Positions 38,441-50,211 are shown, counted from the first letter of the stretch. The stretch is DNA of 64,000 nucleotides from Glandiceps talaboti (GCF_964340395.1 NC_135567.1:8424658-8488657), one strand, 5' to 3'. The notes: a model not told the origin generated them from the letters alone. Numbers and translations are program-made.

Positions 38441-39663
38441 TTATAGAAGCAGCTATGAAAGACACGACAGTGGAGACTTACAAATGTATATATACATGTA
38501 AATACTTAGATTTCATACCCAAATATTTTCATTCAAGAGTCGAGAAAAATACAAGTGACATAAGGGGTCTTGCCACTATGAGTCTAGGGCAAGTAGTGAC
38601 AAGACTCCTCATGTAACCAGTAAATTTCTGCTGAATGAAGGAAATACTAGAGAATAATTGTAATTATTAGATATACATATATACCAAAGATTACTCGCAC
38701 CATTGCATGCAAACACTAGTGGTAACTGCACTGCAGTGCAATACCGAAAACATTAATGCTTACCTGTATGCAAATTGTATGCAAATGAAGGGACGCTAGG
38801 TCATTGTACACCAAAGCCAGTGATCACACAGTGTCATTTTTATAGAAATTTGCTGTTTCAGTTAAACTCATGTAATAATAACAGAATCGCATTCCGTGTG
38901 AGGTCCACTTTCAGTGTGGTTACTCAGGATATTTGTACTTAAGCTTGCAGTGTATGCCACAAAAGGCCATTGCAGACTCCACACAGGAAATTGAGAATAC
39001 ACCGCCCTCGCTCAAAATGGGGGTATCATCAAATCATACCATTTCTTACGAGCTTTATCCCTTGGTATTCTGTAGAAGTGTAAATCAGGGATGTTTATAT
39101 TGTTCAGACATTGAGGAAAGTAGCAGTGCTCTATGATTAACTGAGTAACCTACACCATGGATATCCCAAGGTACACACAGACAGGAAGTAGAGCGCCACC
39201 ATGTGGCAAAGTTTGGAAAGGCCTATTGCACTCATGCAAATACCCTGAGTACATGTATGCCACTCGTGCGTTGTTGGGTTCTGTCATACCTTCACAAATA
39301 AATGGACAAATAATGGACCTGAAGAATATTTTAACTTCTTTTGAACTACTACTGTAGATACACGTTTCACCACAGAACAACCAGGGTATAAATTTCATAT
39401 TTTCTGTTTCAACAAGTACAATTTGGTTTGCACTTGGTATAGATTTAATAGTATAAAGACTCACTCAATCACATATTTTGATATACATGTATTTAACATT
39501 TTGTTATTATAGCTCTTTTTTAAAAGCTAAATTGCTTGCCATAGATATTGTACTACTAGTATTTTAAAAAAACTACTCAGTCTTAATAATCATTATGATA
39601 TATCTTTTGTCAAACTTGTATATGTTATGTACTCAATAAGAATAATAAATGCAAATTTATAAC
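38441..39663 (+). other. Probable 3' UTR and flank of the zinc-finger gene
   Basis: AT-rich non-coding sequence follows the stop. AATAAA hexamers at 39297-39302 and 39644-39649 are candidate polyadenylation signals. An imperfect inverted repeat (GGGGTCTTGCCAC against GTGACAAGACTCCTC) lies near 38564-38612, and TGCACTGCAGTGCA, a 14-bp palindrome, lies near 38727-38740. No further exon is evident. Confidence 0.45.
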
Positions 39664-39985
39664 GGACCTTTCTTCCTATGAGCTCAAGCCGCTCACAATT
39701 ATTGCCCCTGACACAGATCAATGTCAGCACAATGAAACTTTATACTTCCTCAACTCCCTGGGGAGCATACAATCCATTACAGCCTTTATAAGGACTAAAG
39801 CATTCACATAGCAACCTCTATCCTACCAGGTCCCCAATTATACAGCTGGGTCAACTGAGGCACAAACATTGTTCAAATCTTGCCCAAGGACTTCAGCCAT
39901 TCAGAAACAAATGGCAGTGATGGGGCTCAAACCTACAACCTGCAAATTCCAAACTGACCATGCAAAACACTTCCCCATCATGACT
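39664..39985 (-). mobile_element. tRNA-derived SINE, minus strand
   Basis: On the minus strand the right end reads like a decayed tRNA head with a B-box-like GGTTGTAGGTTTGAGCCCC (complement of 39905-39925), preceded by a weak A-box region. The body contains CAACCTCTATCCTACCAGGT and GACTTCAGCCATTCA, shared with the copies at 56278 and 59780. The tail side carries a GAGCTCAAGCCGCT motif and an AT-rich end. It lies just past the candidate polyadenylation signal of the zinc-finger gene. Confidence 0.7.
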
Positions 39986-40257
39986 CCATTAAATGGTTGT
40001 GTACAATGTAATTAGTACTCTAGATAACAAAAGATGGAAGGAGATTGAACACATTTGTAAGTGTGATGGAGAAACGTTCAATGAAAAATACCACCAGTGT
40101 GAGGAGAATAAATTGTAGTAGTTCAACGTAAAGTTTATACAGGATGAGAAAAAATTTCCCTTTGGGTCCATCCACAAGTGGCATATTGATTGCTTTTTGA
40201 TTTTACCCAGACTTTGAATAGAAATTGTACATGTCCAATTGTATAATCATATAGTCG
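39986..40257. other. Non-coding sequence, nothing recognised
   Basis: AT-rich sequence between the SINE and the foldback element. I see no exon or repeat in it. Confidence 0.35.
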
Positions 40258-40745
40258 CCTGATACATCATGCAGTTGACGAACAGAAACTGTTACAAACA
40301 GGGAAAGTATACAAATGAATTGGATTAATAACACTTGGCTCAGCATGTTGGAACAGCAGAGACTTGTATTACACACCATGGTTTGAGAAGAAATTTATGG
40401 CCTTTTTATGTGTACATGAAATGCCAAGGGAACTGGAAATTATTTTTCGAAAATAAATTATTATATAAAGTGGCCATAAAACTGTTCTTATCAAATGATG
40501 GAATGCGAATACAAGTCTGTGTACTTCCAACATTCTGTGCCAAGTGTTATTAATCCAATTCAATTATTTACTTTCCCTGTTTGTAACAGGTTCCGTTTGT
40601 CTATGGTTTAATGTCAGAAGCTGTATAACATGCTGTGCCAAGTGTTATTAATCCAATTCATTTGTTTGCTTTCCCTGTTTGTAACAAGTTCCGTTTGTCT
40701 ACGGTTTGATGTCAGCAGTTGTATTACAGTTTTCATTCACAAAGA
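40258..40745. mobile_element. Foldback element with one end duplicated
   Basis: The left arm (TGTTACAAACAGGGAAAGTA, GAATTGGATTAATAACACTT, about 40290-40340) is inverted in the right arm (about 40540-40605). Pairing continues inward to the GACTTGTATT motifs, and the centre lies near 40445. The right terminal segment then occurs a second time in tandem at about 40630-40740 (TGTGCCAAGTGTTATTAATC, CCCTGTTTGTAACAAGTTCC). There is no transposase frame. Confidence 0.75.
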
Positions 40746-41190
40746 AAGCCATCAATATTACTACAGTGTAACAATTGACGGGAAAGTTTATCTTGGATAC
40801 ATTTAAGGTCGTGCATAGAAAATCATTTGACCATTTGACCGGTGTTTTGAAAGTACCATCCCCTTAAGGAACCTTTTGGTTGAAGAGGTAAGGGTATCTG
40901 TGTAGAGGACTTTGAGTAAAAATAGCGAATGTTTATTGGTTGGACATTAACAAAAATATATGTATGAATTATTCATGAACCAGTGACGTAGACACGCGTT
41001 GTCGTGACATAAACGCACGTTGCCGTGACGTAGAACGACCAAAACACATATCATGACGGCTTTCCCCTATTAGCCGTTCAAGTGCTACAAACCCGATTTG
41101 GTGAGCCAGCAAGTCGGGTATAATAAACATTGTTTGCATCTCTAAAGCTGTTTGCAATGTCACTGATAATAGGTCAATAAAACTGATAAT
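40746..41190. other. Non-coding sequence with a short 21-bp tandem repeat
   Basis: About two and a half copies of a 21-bp unit starting GTGACGTA / GTGACATA lie at 40983-41037. Otherwise I see nothing supportable before the LINE remnant. Confidence 0.4.
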
Positions 41191-41193
41191 AGC

Positions 41194-42590
41194 TTATATA
41201 ACATTGAGCTTTATTTTCTTACTCCAGTCTTTCTCTCCTGTTCTTTTATAGAGTTTTTTATTTGACACTGTGTGGGGCCATTTTATCTTCAACATTTTTC
41301 TCAGTATATTACTTTGGAACACATCTATCTCCATCTCTTTCCTCTTTGTCAGAGTCCAGAGCTCACTTTTATACATGCATACACTGGTCACATTGGCATT
41401 GAATAGTCTAGTCCTAGTTGTAAACTTTACTCGTACTGGTCTCAGTCTTTTCATATGTAAGAAAAGTTGCCATAGCCAGTTGTTTCCGATGTTTTATGTC
41501 TTTTTCAGAGTTCATACGGGAACCTAAATATCTACATCTCTTCCATTCTTCTGGTCCTACTCTTTTGATCGTGTATTTTTCTGTTTTCGCTTCATTTACT
41601 CCAATTTTTTTGTTTGTTTCAGTTTCTTTGGTGCTTCTTGTCTTCTAAAGGCTGATATTTCACTTCTGTTTGTTAACAAGGTGGTGTCATCTGCATATTG
41701 TTGATCTATGATGATTTCGTCATTGTCAACTTTGCTGTGCGAAGGATCTTGTAATCCCTGTTTCGCTTTTGCTTAAGTGTGATCATCGTGGGTTGTATCG
41801 TCTGCAAGTGCCTTTGCGAGGTATAGCGTAAAGAGTGCCGGGCTCAGGCAGTCTCCTTCAGGAGCTCCTACATTCGTGATAAATGTTTCTGCAGTAATTT
41901 TTCCACATCTAACTTGCAGTTGTACGTCCTTCAACAGTACTGTTACCATATGGAGCTCATCTTCATCAAGAATGCTTTTTAGATCTTTAAATAGTACCCC
42001 CTGTCCACGGTGTCAAAGGCTTTACTCATGTCCAATAATAGTATGGTTGTATCGTATGTGCTTGATGTTATTGCTTTTTCTGCCAGAATTCTTGCTGCAA
42101 ATACCAGTTCTGTATGCTGCTTGACTAATTGTATCTGTGACTATTTATCTTATTATCTTATGTATTCTTCGGATCATGCATATTGCTGTTATTTTCGTGA
42201 GCATGCTGAGGAGAATAATTGACTTTAAATTTACAAGTGGTCCCTTCTTCTTGTTTGGTTTTGGAAGAGGGATACACTCCTTGATCTACTGTGGATATTT
42301 TCCAGTCCTGGATATGCTGTTGAGTAGATTAGCTATGTCTTTGCTTATCAGTGTGGATCCATACTTTAGTTGTTCTGCCATGATATTGTCTATTCCGACA
42401 CTCTTCTCGTTTTGAGGGATTTTATGGCTTTTCTCACCTCTTCTTCTGTGAACGGGATTGTCATCTCTTGTGGTGATATCTTTGTTATTGGCGTTTGATT
42501 GTCTTAAATGAAAGTTTTCTGGAAGAAGTCTGTTATGATCTCTACTGCTTCTTCTTCGTTTGATGTCAATCCAATCCAATTGCTATTCAA
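41194..42590 (-). pseudogene. Decayed non-LTR retrotransposon reverse transcriptase (LINE), truncated at both ends
   Basis: On the minus strand, in order from high to low coordinates, I see reverse-transcriptase signatures in shifting frames: SVGIDNIMAEQLKYGS (42359-42405), the catalytic-Asp block DMSKAFDTVDR (42001-42033), GAPEGDCLSPALF (about 41831-41868) and the active-site YADD (41686-41697). A C-terminal LINE segment with SVCMYKSELWTLTKR and LRKMLKIKWP lies at 41194-41454. Frame changes and stops between blocks make it non-functional. The endonuclease part is missing. Its 5' truncation point lies about 40 bp from the start of the 51-bp minisatellite. The clade is not certain from these pieces. 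Confidence 0.88.
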
Positions 42591-42631
42591 AGTACTCAAT
42601 GAATTGTATTATCATTTTGTATGCATACAAG

Positions 42632-45600
42632 GCATCCCTACTTGTGTTTGGAGTATTCTTGGCATGGGAAGTACGCTCTGTTGAGATTCAACTTGTGTTT
42701 GGAGTATACTTGGCATGGGAAGTCCTCTCTGTTGAGATTCAACTTGTGTTTGGAGTAGTCTTGGCATGGGAAGTACGCTCTGTTGAGATTCAACTTGTGT
42801 TTGGAGTAGTCTTGGCATGGGAAGTACGCTCTGTTGAGATTCAACTTGTGTTTGGAGTATTCTTGGCATGGGAAGTACGCTCTGTTGAGATTCAACTTGT
42901 GTTTGGAGTGTTCTTGGCATGGGAAGTACGCTCTGTTGAGATTCAACTTGTGTTTGGAGTTTTTTGGCATGGGAAGTACGCTCTGTTGAGATTCAACTTG
43001 TGTTTGGAGTAGTCTTGGCATGGGAAGTACGCTCTGTTGAGATTCAACTTGTGTTTGGAGTAGTCTTGGCATGGGAAGTACGCTCTGTTGAGATTCAACT
43101 TGTGTTTGGAGTGTTCTTGGCATGGGAAGTACGCTCTGTTGAGATTCAACTTGTGTTTGGAGTAGTCTTGGCATGGGAAGTACGCTCTGTTGAGATTCAA
43201 CTTGTGTTTGGAGTGTTCTTGGCATGGGAAGTACGCTCTGTTGAGATTCAACTTGTGTTTGGAGTAGTCTTGGCATGGGAAGTACGCTCTGTTGAGATTC
43301 AACTTGTGTTTGGAGTAGTCTTGGCATGGGAAGTACGCTCTGTTGAGATTCAACTTGTGTTTGGAGTAGTCTTGGCATGGGAAGTACGCTCTGTTGAGAT
43401 TCAACTTGTGTTTGGAGTGTTCTTGGCATGGGAAGTACGCTCTGTTGAGATTCAACTTGTGTTTGGAGTGTTCTTGGCATGGGAAGTACGCTCTGTTGAG
43501 ATTCAACTTGTGCTTGGAGTGTTCTTGGCATGGGAAGTACACTCTGTTGAGATTCAACTTGTGTTTGGAGTGTTCTTGGCATGGGAAGAACGCTCTGTTG
43601 AGATTCAACTTGTGTTTGGAGTGTTCTTGGCATGGGAAGAACGCTCTGTTGAGATTCAACTTGTGTTTGGAGTGTTCTTGGCATGGGAAGTACGCTCTGT
43701 TGAGATTCAACTTGTGTTTGGAGTGTTCTTGGCATGGGAAGTACGCTCTGTTGAGATTCAACTTGTGTTTGGAGTAGTCTTGGCATGGGAAGTACGCTCT
43801 GTTGAGATTCAACTTGTGTTTGGAGTAGTCTTGGCATGGGAAGTACGCTCTGTTGAGATTCAACTTGTGTTTGGAGTAGTCTTGGCATGGGAAGTACGCT
43901 CTGTTGAGATTCAACTTGTGTTTGGAGTAGTCTTGGCATGGGAAGTACGCTCTGTTGAGATTCAACTTGTGTTTGGAGTATTCTTGGCATGGGAAGTACG
44001 CTCTGTTGAGATTCAACTTGTGTTTGGAGTGTTCTTGGCATGGGAAGTACGCTCTGTTGAGATTCAACTTGTGTTTGGAGTATTCTTGGCATGGGAAGTA
44101 CGCTCTGTTGAGATTCAACTTGTGTTTGGAGTAGTCTTGGCATGGGAAGTACGCTCTGTTGAGATTCAACTTGTGTTTGGAGTAGTCTTGGCATGGGAAG
44201 TACGCTCTGTTGAGATTCAACTTGTGTTTGGAGTGTTCTTGGCATGGGAAGTACGCTCTGTTGAGATTCAACTTGTGTTTGGAGTAGTCTTGGCATGGGA
44301 AGTACGCTCTGTTGAGATTCAACTTGTGTTTGGAGTAGTCTTGGCATGGGAAGTACGCTCTGTTGAGATTCAACTTGTGTTTGGAGTAGTCTTGGCATGG
44401 GAAGTACGCTCTGTTGAGATTCAACTTGTGTTTGGAGTGTTCTTGGCATGGGAAGTACGCTCTGTTGAGATTCAACTTGTGTTTGGAGTGTTCTTGGCAT
44501 GGGAAGTACGCTCTGTTGAGATTCAACTTGTGCTTGGAGTGTTCTTGGCATGGGAAGTACACTCTGTTGAGATTCAACTTGTGTTTGGAGTGTTCTTGGC
44601 ATGGGAAGAACGCTCTGTTGAGATTCAACTTGTGTTTGGAGTGTTCTTGGCATGGGAAGAACGCTCTGTTGAGATTCAACTTGTGTTTGGAGTGTTCTTG
44701 GCATGGGAAGTACGCTCTGTTGAGATTCAACTTGTGTTTGGATTGTTCTTGGCATGGGAAGTACGCTCTGTTGAGATTCAACTTGTGTTTGGAGTATTCT
44801 TGGCATGGGAAGTACGCTCTGTTGAGATTCAACTTGTGTTTGGAGTGTTCTTGGCATGGGAAGTACGCTCTGTTGAGATTCAACTTGTGTTTGGATTGTT
44901 CTTGGCATGGGAAGTACGCTCTGTTGAGATTCAACTTGTGTTTGGAGTATTCTTGGCATGGGAAGTACGCTCTGTTGAGATTCAACTTGTGTTTGGAGTA
45001 GTCTTGGCATGGGAAGTACGCTCTGTTGAGATTCAACTTGTGTTTGGAGTGTTCTTGGCATGGGAAGAACGCTCTGTTGAGATTCAACTTGTGTTTGGAG
45101 TGTTCTTGGCATGGGAAGAACGCTCTGTTGAGATTCAACTTGTGTTTGGAGTGTTCTTGGCATGGGAAGTACGCTCTGTTGAGATTCAACTTGTGTTTGG
45201 ATTGTTCTTGGCATGGGAAGTACGCTCTGTTGAGATTCAACTTGTGTTTGGAGTAGTCTTGGCATGGGAAGTACGCTCTGTTGAGATTCAACTTGTGTTT
45301 GGAGTGTTCTTGGCATGGGAAGTACGCTCTGTTGAGATTCAACTTGTGTTTGGATTGTTCTTGGCATGGGAAGTACGCTCTGTTGAGATTCAACTTGTGT
45401 TTGGAGTGTTCTTGGCATGGGAAGTACACTCTGTTGAGATTCAACTTGTGTTTGGAGTGTTCTTGGCATGGGAAGAACGCTCTGTTGAGATTCAACTTGT
45501 GTTTGGAGTGTTCTTGGCATGGGAAGAACGCTCTGTTGAGATTCAACTTGTGTTTGGAGTGTTCTTGGCATGGGAAGTACGCTCTGTTGAGATTCAACTT

Positions 45601-46475
45601 GTGTTTGGATTGTTCTTGGCATGGGAAGTACGCTCTGTTGAGATTCAACTTGTGTTTGGAGTATTCTTGGCATGGGAAGTACGCTCTGTTGAGATTCAAC
45701 TTGTGTTTGGAGTGTTCTTGGCATGGGAAGTACGCTCTGTTGAGATTCAACTTGTGTTTGGATTGTTCTTGGCATGGGAAGTACGCTCTGTTGAGATTCA
45801 ACTTGTGTTTGGAGTATTCTTGGCATGGGAAGTACGCTCTGTTGAGATTCAACTTGTGTTTGGAGTAGTCTTGGCATGGGAAGTACGCTCTGTTGAGATT
45901 CAACTTGTGTTTGGAGTGTTCTTGGCATGGGAAGAACGCTCTGTTGAGATTCAACTTGTGTTTGGAGTGTTCTTGGCATGGGAAGAACGCTCTGTTGAGA
46001 TTCAACTTGTGTTTGGAGTGTTCTTGGCATGGGAAGTACGCTCTGTTGAGATTCAACTTGTGTTTGGATTGTTCTTGGCATGGGAAGTACGCTCTGTTGA
46101 GATTCAACTTGTGTTTGGAGTAGTCTTGGCATGGGAAGTACGCTCTGTTGAGATTCAACTTGTGTTTGGAGTGTTCTTGGCATGGGAAGTACGCTCTGTT
46201 GAGATTCAACTTGTGTTTGGATTGTTCTTGGCATGGGAAGTACGCTCTGTTGAGATTCAACTTGTGTTTGGAGTATTCTTGGCATGGGAAGTACGCTCTG
46301 TTGAGATTCAACTTGTGTTTGGAGTAGTCTTGGCATGGGAAGTACGCTCTGTTGAGATTCAACTTGTGTTTGGAGTGTTCTTGGAGTGTTCTTGGCATGG
46401 GAAGTACGCTCTGTTGAGATTCAACTTGTGTTTGGAGTAGTCTTGGCATGGGAAGTACGCTCTGTTGAGATTCAA
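42632..46475. repeat. Minisatellite array 4 (51-bp unit, about 75 copies)
   Basis: The unit starts TTGGCATGGGAAGTACGCTC and continues TGTTGAGATTCAACTTGTGT and TTGGAGTGTTC. Fifty-one is a multiple of three and most frames lack stops, so three overlapping frames of 1,158-1,232 codons stay open (17-residue periods such as MPRLLQTQVESQQSVLP and LAWEVRSVEIQLVFGVF). Simultaneous openness in several frames argues against real coding. Higher-order steps are visible: the variant GTACACTCTG recurs at 43538, 44558 (+1,020, 20 units) and 45425 (+867, 17 units). A small internal duplication disturbs the phase near 46380-46395. Confidence 0.96.
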
Positions 46476-46760
46476 TCTCTGAATAAAAGTAAGCATCGTC
46501 ATACTGTCTCGATTTACTTGTTTCTGTTTGTTGGGAAATAAAGTTATTTTTTGTAAACTTTAGGTTGCAGAGAGTCATTTTATGATTTCACATCACTTAT
46601 ATTACGCGCGATTGCCGAGAAATACGAAGTGAACATTGTTTGCCATCTATTGTTCAGTGGCAGCCCTTATTAGAGGTCGCGCGTTGTCTTATAGAACTCG
46701 CCTCATAAATATAAAATGGTTGAACACTGCATATTCATGAGTATCGAAGACATGTATATT
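46476..46760. other. Non-coding sequence, nothing recognised
   Basis: Sequence between array 4 and the palindromic MITE, with several CG-rich words (CGCGCGATTG, GGTCGCGCG) but no exon or repeat that I can support. Confidence 0.35.
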
Positions 46761-47110
46761 TAAAGTGGCCATATGGATGAGAATTTGGTATTTATTTTGG
46801 ATTTTTATTTGATATAAAAGCTTCACCATGTTTTTCTACTTGAAAAAATAATGCAAAATAACATATACCAAATCCATGTTCATAACTCAATACATTGCAA
46901 AAAGATGCAAAAAGTGTAAAAAGTTTGTTATTGTACGTACAATAACAAACATTTTACACATTGTTTAATGTTTTGCCGTTTATTGAGATGTGAACATGGA
47001 CTTGGTATATGTTATTTCACATTATTTTTTCATGTAGAAAAACATAGTGAAGCTGTTTTATCAAATAAAAATCCAAAATAAATACCAAATTCTCATCCAT
47101 ATGGCCACTT
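46761..47110. mobile_element. Palindromic MITE (about 350 bp)
   Basis: The ends TAAAGTGGCCATATGGATGA and its inverted copy (TCATCCATATGGCCACTTTA) bound two long complementary arms, which meet at a perfect centre, GTTTGTTATTGTACGTACAATAACAAAC (split here as GTTTGTTATTGTAC / GTACAATAACAAAC). ATATT directly flanks both ends and may be a target-site duplication, although the AT-rich context makes this uncertain. There is no coding capacity. A diverged half-copy lies at 2419-2585. Confidence 0.85.
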
Positions 47111-47224
47111 TAATATTCATGAGTTGCCTTGCATTGTCTTGCCAAGTACATTAACATAATATTTTAAAATATGTAGTACCTTTTAACTGAAGCTGAAAGT
47201 AACTTTTTGCTTTTTTTTTCACAG

Positions 47225-47320
47225 AAAACCACCAGACTTGCTGCATTGAAGCAACTATTAAAGGAGTTAAATCTTTGTTCTTTGAAACAAGTTTTGCAGT
47301 GTATGGGAGCGGTGTCGTAA
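47225..47320 (+). CDS. Candidate terminal coding exon (unassigned gene)
   Basis: A strong acceptor (GCTTTTTTTTTCACAG) precedes a short segment open in two frames. One reads KTTRLAALKQLLKEL and on to TAA at 47318-47320. The other, if entered one base late as after a phase 1 intron, reads NHQTCCIEATIKGV and on to TAA at 47326-47328. ATTAAA at 47391-47396 could be a polyadenylation signal. I cannot link it to an upstream exon with certainty. Phase would allow splicing from the exon 2 donor of the zinc-finger gene as an alternative, finger-less ending. It could also be chance. Confidence 0.3.
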   Translation, partial: KTTRLAALKQLLKELNLCSLKQVLQCMGAVS

Positions 47321-47419
47321 CCATTTAATAGTCAATTGAATGCATGTTGCCATATAGAGACTTTCTTATACATCAAGCGAATGTTACTGTATTAAAAATT
47401 TCGTACACTTATCACTTCA

Positions 47420-48140
47420 GATTCTACTACTTTTGTGACTAATGAACAATTAGTTTAATATCCTTCATCAAATATCTTTCTGTAATGTAATTATGCCAAG
47501 CCATTGTATGTCAGGTATATTCCCCTGACTGTTACATACCGAAATAACAGTTGTTAAATGAGTTCCAAAACCATGTCTTGTCAGAAATTTGAGAACATGT
47601 TCTTGAAAGTTTAAAAATCTAAATTTCATCTTTTTGCCAACCAATTAATATACAGTAAACTTCATTTTAAATGATATATAAGATGTTTAACTATATTTTA
47701 TAGATATATTATATAATTTCATAATTAATGGTTTCAATATATTCAATATATTCAATATATTCAAGCTGTAAAAACATAAATGTATATCATGAAACTTATA
47801 TAGACTATGTATTTCTTACCTCTTCGAAATTCGCTATCTAAATCTGACGGTTTATTGTATATTCTACAACACACCTATCGCAATTTAACATTTAAACATT
47901 TAAGAGAATAGCTGAGAATACTGTACTGTTGTTGACCATATGTGATTACAATGATAATACAGCATTTCATTATACTCATTGTAGTGCTGATCATTTGACA
48001 AGTTGTGTGAATTTTAAAAGTTATCTACAGGAATTTCACTTTTTTTTCAAAGAAGATTGTCAAAAGAATGCACTTGGTAATATCAGGTTTAGTTTTAATA
48101 CCTAAAATGATATCTAGAGGAGATTTGATAGAGTAAATGG
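47420..48140. other. AT-rich non-coding sequence
   Basis: AT-rich sequence with a short TTCAATATA triplication near 47732-47765. No gene is seen. Confidence 0.4.
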
Positions 48141-48143
48141 TAT

Positions 48144-48212
48144 ATAATATAATATAATATAATATAATATAATATAATATAATATAATATGATATAATGT
48201 AATATAATATAA
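48144..48212. repeat. (ATAAT)n pentanucleotide microsatellite
   Basis: About 13 near-perfect copies of TATAA/ATAAT, with two substitutions near the right end. Confidence 0.93.
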
Positions 48213-48403
48213 GCTCAGTATATGTCAAATGTCTATGCGGGAGTAAACAGTGCTCAATATATATAGAGACACATGATGATTGCAACAGCGTCAAACACTG
48301 TAATGGATCCTGTGCATCTTGCATGATACTGTGTTATATTATATAATTGCACATATATTGCCGCTATCATTATTTCCATCTTATGTAAGGAAAGGTTATG
48401 CAA

Positions 48404-48405
48404 TG

Positions 48406-48481
<76 letters not shown>

Positions 48482-49190
48482 CCTCCCTCCCTCCACCCCT
48501 CCCTCCGTCCATCTGTGTCTGGGCGTCTGTGAACACGATATCTCAAAAACTACTGCATCAGTTCAAATTAACCTTGCTACACATCTTCTTTATGGTAAAC
48601 GTTAGAAACGGAAAGGTTTTGGTAACCACTTTAATTACGTTTTAGTAATTATGCCATATGTTATGAATGCGACATTCAAACAACATATAACTTAGTATGT
48701 AGATCAAGTGCATGAGTTCTATAAAGGATGTTTATGTAGCTTGAAGTTATAATGATTCATTGCACAATTAATGATTTTCGTTAATTCGGCCATATCTTAA
48801 GAAAACACCTCAAATAGAATTTGATACAAACATCAAGATGTATTACAAGACGTATAAATTATGTAAAGGTTGTTGACACAACCTATAATTTTCAAGAGTC
48901 ATTTGCATAATTAATTATTTTCAGTAATTTGGCCCTATCTTAAAAAATTAAACTTCAAGTTTTATATAATTGGTACATTCATTGATGTTATCATTGCGTC
49001 GGTGTTTTGGTTAGTTTGTTGCTTTAGTATTTAATTTCATTTAGTCATTTGCATAATTAATGATTTGCGATAATTAATCAAGAATTCAATTGTCAAATTT
49101 CGTTTAATTTGATGCATACATTGATGATAACAAAGTGAATGTCTGCCATAAAACTCGTTGGTGCAGCGTTAGTTACTGAATCATTTGTAC
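48404..49190. repeat. TCTG-headed interspersed repeat with internal triplication
   Basis: A (TCTG)n run (48404-48478), then TCCC-rich sequence, leads into a body that starts near GTGAACACGATATCTCAAAA. The body carries at least two or three diverged copies of a roughly 140-150 bp segment with CATTTGCATAATTAATGATT and a TAATTYGGCC-TATCTTAA motif (about 48757, 48899 and 49035). This layout suggests a dispersed repeat rather than a chance microsatellite. Confidence 0.5.
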
Positions 49191-49202
49191 AGTTATTTAA
49201 AC

Positions 49203-49341
49203 AATAATGTACGCCCTCCCAACCCATAATGGACGAAAGCAAACTTTGAACGACATAATGGGCGAGGCGACAGCCGAGCTCATTATGGAGTGCAAAGTTT
49301 GCTTGAGTCCATTATGGACTGGGAGGGCATACATTATTGTT
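49203..49341. mobile_element. Near-perfect hairpin element
   Basis: The left arm AATAATGTACGCCCTCCCAA and onward to AGCAAACTTTG pairs with the right arm over about 46 bp with few mismatches. The loop is about 45 bp and contains GGCGAGGCGACAGCC. No frame lies inside. It may be an independent MITE or part of the larger inverted structure that follows. Confidence 0.75.
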
Positions 49342-49353
49342 ATTATTTTATAG

Positions 49354-49955
49354 TTTTGCCAATTCCAGTGAATTTGTAGACCGAGAAACGCAAAACAACG
49401 TATAATATACACAGCGCTGAACATCGTCTGCCATGTTTGGCCCGGAACCTGAATACTAATCATAGCCACACATGTACGTATACGTACACACACATATGTA
49501 TACACTTCAATGAACTGCTGTGAACACAAATTTGTTTCATGAATGCGTTGTATTTTTAAACAGTAGAAATGACAATCATAAGTAACAACATACATTTCGA
49601 AAAAATACCTAGTCGTATGAAGGAACAGAACAATTTAAATCTCATCGCCATTTAGTACATATATGCCATGTACGACGCGACGTCCCGACACAGCCAAGTA
49701 ACTCAGTAACACTAACAGTGGGTACGATCAGCTGATCATATATGAATATATTAGATAACATGCGTATATAGCGCAACATTCAAAAAAATTCTTATGGTGT
49801 TTACCCCATAATTTCCCTGTTCTTAAATACTCACCTTACAGACATAAGCTTGTATTGTTATGCTCGTTCCGGGGCCGCGATGCCCAATAATGGAGTACAT
49901 TATCAGTAATAATGTACAGCGATGACGTCACAAAATTCACTGGAATTGGTAATGC
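49354..49955. mobile_element. TIR-bounded segment next to the hairpin
   Basis: CCAATTCCAGTGAATTTGT at 49358-49376 is inverted at 49933-49955 (ACAAAATTCACTGGAATTGG). AATAATGTAC motifs occur on both sides. The roughly 600-bp interior shows no convincing coding sequence. A non-autonomous DNA element is the likeliest reading. Confidence 0.5.
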
Positions 49956-50163
49956 TATAATATAATATGCAATATTGTAAGTATCCACTCTTCAAATTTC
50001 GTATAGATTGCTTTAGTTAATTGCCTATAATGGTTACATCATGTATGACAGCTAATTCTAAATTTTAATTAAAAAATCTAAAGACTTTTCCCTTATGGAA
50101 GGCATAAAGTTCACTTCTGATTCGTTTACATTGTCGCAATTTGACTATAAATTTATTTTATAT

Positions 50164-50165
<2 letters not shown>

Positions 50166-50209
<44 letters not shown>
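50166..50209. repeat. (GT)n microsatellite
   Basis: About 21 uninterrupted GT dinucleotides, probably within the intron upstream of the exon at 50332. Confidence 0.97.

Positions 50210-50211
<2 letters not shown>

Noticed and set aside
39905-39985. tRNA gene
   Set aside because: Only a decayed A/B-box-like head followed by a SINE body. It lacks a complete cloverleaf.
42638-46578. Open frames of 1,158-1,232 codons on both strands
   Set aside because: They arise from a 51-bp tandem unit that lacks stops in several frames at once. No unique domain, signal or splice structure supports a protein.
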